From: Diphasiastrum complanatum
Taxonomy: Eukaryota > Streptophyta > Lycopodiopsida > Lycopodiales > Lycopodiaceae
Assembly (NCBI GenBank): GCA_029204225.1
Contig: CM055101.1
Location: forward strand, 33,981,683 to 34,045,682
Direction of reading: 5' to 3'
DNA: 64,000 nt
Positions 54,897-64,000 of the stretch are shown piece by piece. The position numbers and the translations under genes were made by a program. The notes under the pieces were generated by a model. The model was given only the letters and a program-made list of their open reading frames with translations. It ran no database searches and was not told the origin of the DNA. Each line of letters opens with the position of its first letter. Positions within the stretch are counted from its first letter, which is position 1.

Positions 54897-56615
54897 CATC
54901 CTCTTCAACTAGTTTAAGCACAGACTTTGAAAACACTCCAAGTTAAGTCCTATGCTTAATGAACAAGTGCTTTCCTAATGCTTTGGTGAAGATATCAGCT
55001 ACACATTCCCTTGAGGACACATGTTGAATCTCTACCTCCTTTGCCATGACTTGCTCCATCACAAAGTGATATGCCACCTCAATATCCTTGCTCCTAGCAT
55101 GAAAGATAGGATTGGTTGCCAACCTTTGGGCTGATAGATTGTCACATAAGATGATTGGGATCTCTTAAAAATCTAACAAGTAAAGATCCTTGATCATCCC
55201 CTTGATCCATACTATCTCCTTTGTGCAATGTGTAAGAGCTTTGTACTCGGCCTCACTAGATGACAATGAGATAGTGGCCTGTTTCTTCGACATCCATGAT
55301 ATAGATCCATCACCTATGAAAATTCAATGAGAACTAATGGATTTCCTATCCATTACATCTCCAACAAAGTCTGAATTTGAAAAAGCAAACAAGTTAGGTG
55401 ACGATCCCTCATAGAATGTGTCAAAATTTTGAGTTCCAATGATGTACCTCAAAACTCGTTTCCCTCGCTTCCAATGCTCCTCACTAGGATCTTGCATGAA
55501 TTGGTTCAATCTCCCAACACAATAGCTTAGATGTGTTCTTATGATGGCTAGATAGATGAGTGAACCAACTAGCTTCCTATAGAGAGTAATGTCCTTGAAG
55601 GATCATTCATTACCTCTTATAGTTAGCTTTACATTTGACTCCATAGGTGTACCACAAGATTTTGTATCTACCATATGAAATCTTTCTAGAATAGAACTAG
55701 CATAGTTCTCTTGAAAAATGAAAGTAGATTGAGAAGATCTAATCACTTCTATTCCTAAAATGTAATGCAAGTGACCAAGATCATCCACCTTAAATTCCTT
55801 CTTAAGAGCACTCTTGATATCCTCCACATCTTGATTGTCTCCACCGCTCGAGTTGATATCATCCACATAGATTAGCAAGATGGTAACATCATTTACAGCA
55901 AACCTATAATACTGTGAATGATCATGCTCACTCATAACAAAGCCTTGAGAGAGTTAAAAACTGCTAAGCTTAGCATACCAACTCCTTGGTGCTTGCTTAA
56001 GGCCATATAAGCTCTTTTTTAGAAGACACACATGATTTGGCTTTGTAGGTGAAATGCAGCTCTCGGGTTGCTCCGTGTATACTTCCTCCTCAAGATCACC
56101 ATTCAAAAATGCATTTTTAATGTCCAATTGCCATATATCCCATCCATGAACAACAACAAGAGTGATGATGACCCGAATGCTTACCATCTTTGTCACAGGT
56201 GCAAAGGTTTCATCATAATCAATACCATGTTCTTGGGCATATCCTTTTGCCACCAACCTTTCCTTGTACTTGTTGATAGATCCATCTTGGTTTGGCTTCA
56301 CCTTGAAGATCCATTTGCATCCAATAGCTTTCTTGTCCTTAGGTAACTCCACCAATCTCCATGTTCCATTCTTCATAAGAGATTGATACTCAAGATCCAT
56401 TGCTTGGATCCACTCCTCTTTGTTCCTTGCTTCATCTACACATGTAGTTCATCAAAAGAGGTTAGGAAAGCAACATAATCTACCCTTTTCATCATAAGTG
56501 ATCCTTGAAGGCATTTGTCTTTCCCTTGATGTTCTCCTTGTCTTTTGACTTGATGATGATCCTTCATCATTACCATCCAAAGTAGGATCCTTCACATCAA
56601 CATCAAGAATGTTAG
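54897..56615 (-). pseudogene. Ty1/copia RT and RNase H (GATTA element)
   Basis: Sense: [19 protein letters not shown], then [79 protein letters not shown] and SLYGLKQAPRSWYAKLSSF (56400-55954). Next MSEHDHSQYYRFAVNDVTIL, LIYVDDINSSGGDNQDVED and FHMVDTKSCGTPMESNVK (55935-55603), MNQFMQDPSEEHWKRGKRVL (55509-55324), then RNase H with VMAKEVEIQHV to 54900. Several stops and frameshifts. RT is the most complete of this family in the window. Confidence 0.9.
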
Positions 56616-58099
56616 TGTCAGAAATGGTGAACTCCTGCAACTTTGTCGCAGCACGAACACGAAGCGAAGGTCGAAAGGCGAACAATTTGCGATAGTCAAC
56701 ATCCCTTGACTCGAAGCACGAACGATTCGCGAATCATTCGCGAATCGTAAACACACCTCCAGAAACGAAAAACTACGAAAGAGACGAAGATGAATCTTTC
56801 GCGCTGCCAACTGCAGCTCAACGGGCTTGGGGTCATAGACTTCACGCCCAGCTGAAACAAATAGAAACAAAAACGATCCTCTTTGAATCATAAAAATAGA
56901 ATGAATAGAGAGATTTGTAAGAGACAGAGAGAGAGAGAGGTAGCGAGTAGAGCAAAAAGAAAATACTAGAAACTATAGTTGTGCATGAAAGTCCGCCAAC
57001 AAGCAGTACACAACGAAAGAGCAGAATGTCATTCTGCCATTCGTGGCATTCATAGAGCGACACACCTCGAAAAAGATACAAATTCTTAGATCTGACAATG
57101 GAGGTGAATACAAAAGTACAGAATTCTCAAGATTCGACGAAGAACAGGGGATCGAACACCAGTTCACTCCTGCATACACACCAGAATACAACGGTGTGGC
57201 AGAAAGGAAAAACAGAACGCTAGTCGAAGGAGCCAGATGCATGATGGCACAGGCTCAATTGCCAGGTCAATTCTGGACAGAGGTAACTGTACACCTGCAG
57301 AATAGATCTACGATGACAGTGCTGGAAAACAAAACACCATACAAAATGTGGACATGTAGAAAGCTTGATCTGTCATACGTACGAGTGTTTGGATGTGCAG
57401 CATACAAGCACATTTCAAAGGAAAAGAGAAGCAAGCTCAACGACAAATCTGAACAAAAAATCATGGTCGGCTACTTGAACGGAACACATGTGTATAGGCT
57501 CTACGATCCAACCACGAAGAAGGTTGTTTCGAGCAGAGATGTGAAGTTCGATGAATCCACATTTCCTGGACTAAAAGACGAAAGAGGCCATGAGATCTTC
57601 ACACTGCTGCCTATTCAAGAGGGAGATCGAGGACATACATCAAATCAAAATGCAGAGCCCCAGACTCTAGAGTAGCAGGAAGCAGAGGATCGATCCTCTT
57701 TGGATCATAAAAATAGAACGAATAGAGAGATCTGTAAGAGAGAGAGAGAGAGGTAGCGATTAGAGCAAAAAGAAAATACTAGAAACTATAGTTGTGCAGG
57801 AAAGTCCGCCAATGAGTAGAACACAACAAAAGAGCAGAATGTCATTCCGTCAACAAGCGAGACACTGACGATCTCGCTCTAAAAACTAAACTGATAATAC
57901 AGTAGCTCTATTTTCGTGCATCTCCTTGTCTTGTGCTGTCAATTTGTCTTGATTGCTAGAATAGAATGTGCTCTGTGATGTGTGGTCGCATGTCTGGGAC
58001 CCTGTAAACAACTTCCACACAAAAGAAAATTCAAAGACACAAAATTGTTCGTGAATAAGAAGACAAAGACAAAAAAGAAATAGCCTCGCTTCCACGATA
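56616..58099 (+). mobile_element. Nested 1.48-kb insertion flanked by GTTAG
   Basis: GTTAG at 56611-56615 and 58100-58104 flank a segment that, when removed, rejoins copia sequence equivalent to 51625-51650. It starts TGTCAGAAATGG and ends TTCCACGATA, so LTR-type ends are imperfect. It carries direct repeats (about 56871-57035 and 57694-57848) around a plus-strand copia integrase fragment, and a perfect 13-bp inverted repeat built from two ATTCGCGAAT boxes (56722-56748). Confidence 0.7.
57043..57675 (+). pseudogene. Ty1/copia integrase fragment inside nested insertion
   Basis: An uninterrupted 210-codon frame: KKIQILRSDNGGEYKSTEF (second catalytic Asp), TPEYNGVAERKNRTLVEGA (Glu intact), FWTEVTVHLQNRS, YVRVFGCAAYKHISKEKR and MVGYLNGTHVYRLYDPTTKK, ending RDVKFDES and an acidic tail. 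The first catalytic Asp and zinc region are missing. The sequence is distinct from the surrounding copia family and has no stops, so it is younger or captured as a block. Confidence 0.85.
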
Positions 58100-58104
58100 G
58101 TTAG

Positions 58105-58945
58105 ATCCATCCACATCACCATCAATAATGCTTAAAGGTACTTTTGGAATGTTTCCCTCATAAAAAGGACATCTCTACCAACAATCACCTTGTTAGTAGA
58201 AGGAATGTAAACCTTGTAGGCTTTACTCACCTCACTATATCCAGAAAATATACCTTTCCTTAAAGATGGATCTTTCTTGGTCCTATCATCAAGAGTTATG
58301 TTGTCATAGCAAGTATTTGTAGAGAGATAAATAGGAATTGTGTCAATCCCTTTGATTGCACACTCACCATCATTGGCCGTATAGATCACCCTCTTGTCAT
58401 CTCCATATGGCAACAAAGAAGTGAAGTACTCTTTGTGAAAAGTCCCGTGTGAACTTGCTCCACTATCAATCCACCATGGATCTAGATCTCCATCATTAGC
58501 AATCATACATGAAGACATGACAGAAGCATCATCATTTGCATTTTGAACATCCAAACCATCCTCATCAAGGGTAAGATTATCTTGCTTGTTTCCTTGATCT
58601 CTCTTCTTCTTGTAGCACTCACTTGCAAAGTGTCTTTTGATGCCACAATAGAAGCACTTGAGCTTTGATATATCTTTATTTTTGCCATTTGAATAAGCCT
58701 CCTCTTGATCTTGCCCTTTAGGCCACTTGCTTTTGCTTTTGCCCTTGAATTTTCCCTTGATGAACATAGCCTCCTCTCCAACTTGAGTGAAGATCCACCT
58801 CTTGCTTGAAGCCTATATTCTTCATTCGTCAAGATCTCTTGAAGATCCATCAAATTTGGCAAAGCTCTTTGAAAACAATTCGTTAAGAATAACTTGAACA
58901 AGCTCTCCTTGTTTAATGCTCTCATCAATGCAAGTTAACTCATCA
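58105..58945 (-). pseudogene. Copia gag end and protease fused to integrase tail
   Basis: Sense: QRALPNLMDLQEILTNEEYR and LQARGGSS, frame change, then FIKGKFKGKSKSKWPKGQDQ, knuckle CFYCGIKRHFASEC, protease DPWWIDSGASSHGTFHKEY, ECAIKGIDTIPIYLSTN joined directly to TCYDNITLDDRTKKDPSLRK and VYIPSTNKVIVGRDVLF. The integrase zinc domain and catalytic core are deleted between STN and TCYDN. Confidence 0.85.
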
Positions 58946-58949
58946 TTCA

Positions 58950-59631
58950 TGTTAAAAATTCACAATTCTAGCTTGACTAGTTTTGGTCATATGACTTGTA
59001 AATAGTTAGATGGTCATGATGTGGCTTGTCACACGTGGCAAATAGCATAGGATTACATTCATAAGGATGTTCTCAAGTAGACCTAAGTTCTAGAACCTTT
59101 GGAATGAGTCCAAATTATGCTTAGATACAAGGGAGAAAAAATACGAGCTATTTTTGGTAATTTTTGCATTGTTGAGGGATCTCCAAGATTCCAACCCTAA
59201 CTTGGTAGGGATGAAAGATCCACCAAAATTAGCATTAGGGATAGGTTTAGGGCTACTCATACCTGCCCAAAACCGTGATGGATCATGTATATATAGGTGA
59301 TGATATCTCACCAAAATCAATCAAGCAATTTCATGATTTTTCTCTCATAATGGTGCAATTGCTCTCTATGTTCATAATTGTTTGAGTACTTGTGAGTACT
59401 AATGATTATAGGATTGAATGTAGGTCTGGTGTACAGTACTCAGACTGTGGGAGGCCGTACTTTCACACGTGTGAAGCCTTCTTCAAGGATTTGGGCCATT
59501 TAGTGAGGTTCAAGCATAGATTTTTGATGGATTTTGATGGTTCAACTTGTGCTAATCTTATGAAATCATAATCTATTGTTTCCCTCATCATTTCAAGTGT
59601 TTTAGGATCCTTATTTGCTGTAATTTTTACA
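58950..59631 (+). mobile_element. Solo LTR with TSD ATTCA
   Basis: TGTTAAAAATTC...AATTTTTACA ends and perfect TSDs ATTCA (58945-58949, 59632-59636). It is inserted in copia gag between codons equivalent to DELACIDES and RVKALN. Contains TTCACACGTGTGAA (59462-59475). No coding content. Confidence 0.9.
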
Positions 59632-60050
59632 ATTCAAAGCTTTCACTCTCAAAACAAAAGTATTTGGACTTTCTTCACTCTTTTGCAAACAAGAAAAGAT
59701 TTGCCTTCTTAAAGTCAACACTCTAGAAGTAGACCTGGATTCATAAAGCTTCTTCAAAGCTTCCCAAGCCTCACTTGACGAAGTACACTTACCATTTTCC
59801 TTGAGAAGTTCATTGGTAATATTCATCTTTATCATATGTAGAGCTCTTTTGGCCCTCTACTCATACCTCACTTGATCTTGTTGTGTTGTTGGCCTCTCTT
59901 CCAAACCTACAAAAATATCCAAAACATCATTCATCTCAGTGATTCTATCCACACTTTTCAGAATGAATAGTTACTTGAGGTAAGCCTATCATTGCCTTCC
60001 AACATGTATCCACTTGATGTAGCCATGTAGCAATGACCCGATCTTCTCTT
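59632..60050 (-). pseudogene. Copia gag N-terminal part (GATTA element)
   Basis: Sense: MATSSGYMLEGNDRLTSSNY-like start near 60025, then VGLEERPTTQQDQVRYE, MIKMNITNELLKENGKCTSS and FVLRVKAL up to the solo LTR. A stop and a small deletion lie near 59850-59940. Confidence 0.8.
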
Positions 60051-61033
60051 TCACCCTGTTTCAATGCACAAAGCACTCCTTTGAACAACAACAAATGTTT
60101 TCAAAAGCAAATCACAAATATATGAAACTTGTCAATTCTCTTCTAGCACTTATACCAAGCAAATCAACACATGGAATAGTGAAATCTTGATTAACCTATG
60201 ATCTATCCTCAATTTAATGACTGTTGCCACTTCCTAAGATTGAAAGACACTCAAATGAAGTTCATTAACCTCACAATCTAGAGATTCAATCAAGATTAGA
60301 GTTTTGACAAAATCACAAAAAATTGATTATTTCAAAATCTACATGCAATCTCCTAAAACTTGATATGCAATCTTGTATCCACCACTTAGGATTCTCCAAT
60401 GCTCTAAAAATCGGCCATTTCCAGTAAGTAATGTGTGAAACCGAAATTGATCAAGATTATAACCCTAAATAAAATTTTGATCTACAAAGGTCCAATCTAC
60501 ATATGCAAGGATCTCCATTTTGGTGTAGAATCCAATCTAGCTTGCTCTAGCATTGATATCTTCTCCAAATCATTGATAGATTGTGAATGCTTCCTTCATA
60601 ACCTGAAACATATTTAATGAACATTCTACACATAGAATTGCAAGATATCACAAGTATAGTGCACCAATGGATAGTAGAACCCAAGAGAACCATGTGTAAG
60701 CATGAATGAGATAAGAGAGAGAGAGAATGTCTTCTCTTCCCACGAGTTACATCCTTTTATAACAGGTCCAAATCTAAATTCAAACTTTGGTTTCTCTCCA
60801 TAATGAAAACCTTATTATTTTTGTGACTAGATTCAATGTATCTACTACTCAAATTGAATCTCTCCAAAACTTGTGTTCTATAGTTTCCCACACTTTCCAA
60901 AAGTATTTATTCAAATGCTTTTAGACTAATATAACATTGAAAAGTCAAACTCTAAGTCTAATATGAAAATTGGCCTCAATTGCCAAATATACAAATATGA
61001 TTAACACAGTAAAACTAGTTGAAATCTTTCACA
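60051..61033 (-). mobile_element. Leader and truncated 5' LTR (GATTA element)
   Basis: Leader 60051-60611. It passes from 'cttcataacctgaaaca' straight into LTR sequence 'taatgaacattctaca' at about 60612, skipping the PBS and the first part of the LTR present at 54249-54470. The LTR ends TTTCACA at 61033. Confidence 0.8.
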
Positions 61034-61038
61034 GATTA

Positions 61039-62212
61039 TATTTGAATTCTTGTATGGAGAGTTTATGAATAAAGTATTGTATTCAAAATTCTATAGAGTT
61101 TTAGAACCTGAACAGTTTTCAAAATTTCAAGTTACATCATTTTGCTTGCTTGAATTTATGCTAGCTAGGAGATTCTCTTGGAAACTCAAATGAGATACAT
61201 GATGAGGAGGAGACACTTGACTCACTTTTATTCCCATGCTAGTTAAATGCTTGATTGTTTTTGTTAGTATCACAATGATTTATATGTCTAATTTTCTAGG
61301 GTGTCGTTAGTGCTTAGGAGTATCATGTACATCACCAAAGGTGAAAAACTCTTTACTTGGATGGACATTGTGGACATCCAATGCAATCTTAGATGCACGA
61401 TAATTGTAATGCTAGCTTTCCTTTTTCTTTTTGTGGCACCTCAAACATAAATCTTGTAATTAATATAAGACATTTACAAGACGGATTAGCTAAGTCCTTA
61501 AGTCGAAGCAAGCTCCTAGTATGTCTTGTATCCATGACGGCTGGTATTCATGGCGGTTGGTATTCAAATGGTGGGAGACATGCTATATTACTTTGAGATA
61601 ATGAATATCTTGGAGATCCCTCCTCATATTTACTTTTTATATTGATGTACTGCATTTCTCATAGTTTAATACATTATTAAAAAAAGACCTTAACTAGCAT
61701 CACAAAACTTGTCACAAAAGAACTCGACTAGGATCAGAGGACCGGACTAGTATGACAAGACTTATTTAAATAGCTAAGCACCTATAAAGCAAGGGCCAAA
61801 AAGTTGTTAACAATAAATGTACGTCCCTCGGAATCCAATTAAAGGATCAATCTCTTCACAACATTACTTTATGTCAACATGGATTGAACTAGCCCAACAA
61901 AGTGGGTGACATATTCCTCCCACAAGTGTCTCTTTTAAGTAGATTGGGTGGGGACCTCCCCCCTTCTTCCCGCCCCCCTTTTCTCTTGTACCAAAAGCAA
62001 AAGCTCAAGTCATATTCCAAATGTTGACGTGCTGATGCCGTGCTAGTGACTCGGTGCTGCAACATGGCAGGGAGTCTGCGCAACAGCAAACAGACGGGTG
62101 GCGGAAAATTCCATAAAGACGCTCACTGTTTCTGGAAGAAGCGTTTCTCTCTCGCTTTCTGGAGGTCTTCGGAAGTCCTCCCTCTCACACGCTGTATCTT
62201 CGGCCCTGGGAT
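61039..62212. other. Intergenic sequence, nothing recognised
   Basis: No retroelement motif, RNA gene or credible CDS. The composition becomes more GC-rich after about 61900, approaching the cellular gene. Confidence 0.5.
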
Positions 62213-63203
62213 GATCTATCTATAATAGATACCTCTCTTTCGAGAAAAATTTCCATGGTGGGTCTGTCGATCTTTGCTTCGAGACAGTTGTTTTAGCAAT
62301 ATTTGGTTTGCTTTTCCGGTGCTTTTTCACATATCTAGTGGATTCTGCCTTTGATCTACATTGGAAGCAAATTTTTTTTGGGTCTTAATACTCAGTACCT
62401 GCACTTGCTTTCAGATCGAGTTTATTGAAGCTCAGGTTCCTTGCAGAGATTTGGAAAACAAGGGTGAGGCTCTCTATCCCTCTGTGAGCTTCGTTCGTGC
62501 AATCTTTTTAGAGCAGAAAATTTGATGTTTTTTACCCTTTTACTCGATTTTGTTGCTATCAGTTTGCTCTACAATTTGATCTGTCAAAGAAATGAGCTGG
62601 TTAGGTTTGTCTCCCATTTTGCATTTTGGCTTCAGTCCAGATTGATAGTTTATGCCTTGTTCAAAGCAGAAGATGGAAGAACTGATCTGTGCTAGTTAAT
62701 ACATACTTAACACACAACTTTGCAGTTGATGATACAGATATCTCTGCTTTGGCTGATACTTTCTATGTTGATGATATGAGTTACGATTTATTCCAAATCT
62801 TGTATTCTTCTACTTTCTTTTGATTAACTAGTCGCTAACTCCCTTGATATTGTGTCGAGATTCTATCTGGCTCGATTCGATCTGGCTAATATGAGCGATC
62901 TATATCCTTTCGTTGTCCACATATTGTTATGAGATCGCGTTTTACAACAAATATCTTGTCTTTCTGTAGACTTCGTTGGTTGAATAGTGATTCGTTTGTG
63001 TCAAATCCTATCTGTAAGGTTCAAACGACCCTTTGTCATCTTTGTTGTTCTGCTGCCATGCGTTGTGCAGTCAGCCAATCGACTCCAATATAAGGCACTC
63101 AAACGTCCGGAGGACTACAATATCTGCAATCACATCATAGCTTAGTATCCATTAGGAGGGCCAGCCTCGTATCTTTTTAATTGTTTCCTCATACGCATAC
63201 AAG
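62213..63203 (+). promoter_or_regulatory. Promoter / 5' UTR region with candidate 5' UTR intron
   Basis: TATAATAGATA near 62220 could be the TATA box. An AAGG/GTGAGG donor at 62464 and a TTGTGCAG acceptor ending 63070 would bound a 607-nt intron in the 5' UTR, leaving ~130 nt before the ATG at 63204. Inferred from splice signals only. Confidence 0.4.
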
Positions 63204-63909
63204 ATGGTTGAGCAACGAAACCTGCAATCTGGTCAAAAGTTTACGTGCCTGTGCGCTCCTACAACTCATCCAGGTTCATTTAGGTGCCGCTTCCATCGAG
63301 CATCTGACAACCATTGGCTAGTCCCACACGGGGCTTCGTTGCAGAAGCCATATGGTACTTCTAAACCCGGAGCTGAACCTGCATCAAGCGAAAACCATCT
63401 TAGTGAAACACCTGTTAATAACTCTGCAAAATGCTCAACTCTCCCTAAGCCCCCAGTAGTTTGCAAACCAGTTTCCGCTGTAATCCCGGGGCCGAGTAGA
63501 TTGTGCAACATGGTCTCATCAATAGGAGGAATCGAGAAGCCTTGTGCTGAAGCTGCAACATCAACCTTCAGCAAGTATGTTTCTGCTCAAAAGCATGGAT
63601 CTTGTGCATTAATCTTGATCTTCCAAAATAGAAAGAGGATGAATTCCTTCTGGGCACTTATCTGCAATTTTACTTGAAAGAGTACTGCTCCAGACTACTG
63701 TCTTTTGCTGCAGCTTTGTGAATAGCTACTAACTTCACCTGCCATTCACTGTTGAATCTAGGATCGGGTTTGAGAGCAACAGTCAAGTCAGTGTTGGCTC
63801 TCAGCCATCGACTGCAACGCGTGAAGCCGGAGTCTTTGCTGTAGGGAAGTGTCAAGGCAAGCTGAGGAAGATGCATTCGGAGTCTCCACCCCCAATTTTC
63901 TCCTCATAG
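63204..63909 (+). CDS. Plant CAPTTHPGSFRCR-motif protein (serine-rich-like), two exons
   Basis: Start ATG at 63204. The N-terminus reads FTCLCAPTTHPGSFRCRFHR, the hallmark of a small land-plant family often annotated as serine-rich-like; its biochemical role is not known to me. Exon 1: 63204-63574. A GTATGT donor at 63575, a perfect TACTAAC branch site (63727-63733) and an AG acceptor at 63760-63761 define a 187-nt intron. Exon 2, 63762-63909, continues in frame (KIGFESNSQVSVGSQPS) and ends with a Pro/Ser-rich tail and TAG, giving 172 residues. Unspliced reading would stop at 63677. This is the only clearly cellular gene in the window and shows no damage. Confidence 0.7.
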
Positions 63910-64000
63910 CCAGATCTCTGAGAGAGAGATCTGAGATCTACTGTACTATATATAACATAAATTTTGTCAAATATTTTAAGAAGAGAGAGTACGTAATTAT
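63910..64000 (+). other. 3' UTR / flank of the cellular gene
   Basis: It contains AGATCTCTGAGAGAGAGATCT, a near-palindrome, and TA-rich sequence (CTATATATAACATAAA) that could include poly(A) signals. The gene end is not determined. Confidence 0.35.

Larger units (their letters stand above)
54249..61033 (-). mobile_element. Copia element with TSD GATTA and nested insertions
   Basis: 3' LTR 54249-54896 and truncated 5' LTR 60612-61033 share TGTGA/TCACA ends and perfect TSDs GATTA (54244-54248 and 61034-61038). Minus-strand order: leader, gag, protease, integrase tail, RT, RNase H, PPT (GTTGAAGAGGA). Two later insertions sit inside: 56616-58099 and solo LTR 58950-59631. The PBS and ~220 bases of the 5' LTR are deleted, and the integrase core is missing. 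It cannot move by itself. Confidence 0.9.

Noticed and set aside
56842-57464. Minus-strand Ser/Phe-rich frames opposite the nested integrase
   Set aside because: Shadows of the plus-strand integrase frame, which has clear copia motifs.
62040-62225. 61-codon plus-strand frame near the cellular gene
   Set aside because: Lies upstream of and across the likely TATA box; no family signature.

Overview
This is a transposon-dominated stretch of a land-plant nuclear genome. Evidence: nested Ty1/copia and Ty3/gypsy LTR retrotransposons fill nearly all of it, with 5-bp target-site duplications (TSDs), tRNA-iMet and tRNA-Asp primer sites and plant-type introns. The only clearly cellular gene (63204-63909) belongs to the plant family with the CAPTTHPGSFRCR motif. 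The density and decay of nested elements suggest a large genome, perhaps a fern, lycophyte or other non-flowering plant; that lineage guess is weak.

Layout. 1-11958: a decayed minus-strand gypsy element (gag, protease, RT, RNase H, integrase tail, repeat spacer, then an extra ORF downstream of pol). It is interrupted by one arm (3599-5338) of a repeat whose inverted partner lies at 12985-15240; both arms carry minisatellites. 15232-20058: minus-strand copia remnants, one with its 3' half replaced by unrecognised ORFs. 20126-20560: gag-like fragment. 20561-22990: a histone H3/CENH3-like gene with its own promoter, a disrupted frame, a second exon with a weak BRCT look, and a 3' stem-loop. 22990-26420: gypsy integrase scraps, then the 5' LTR, primer site, leader and gag of another gypsy element. 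26420-30361: copia pieces and a solo LTR. 30362-42986: a 12.6-kb gypsy element with both LTRs and TSD AGTGT, carrying a roughly 2.9-kb extra ORF downstream of integrase. 42987-54243: copia elements in both orientations. 54249-61033: a copia element with TSD GATTA, hosting a solo LTR (TSD ATTCA) and a 1.5-kb insertion (repeat GTTAG). 61039-64000: unique-looking sequence leading into the cellular gene.

Most interesting points: (1) the H3-tailed, CENH3-like histone-fold gene with a C-terminal extension; (2) a conserved extra ORF after pol in two gypsy elements; (3) LTR sequence complementary to the 5' half of tRNA-Asp just upstream of a tRNA-Asp primer site; (4) palindromic CACACGTGTG sites shared by several copia LTRs; (5) large inverted arms with minisatellites. 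All element polyproteins seen contain stops, frameshifts or deletions. Assignments come from reading translations by eye; no database search was possible.
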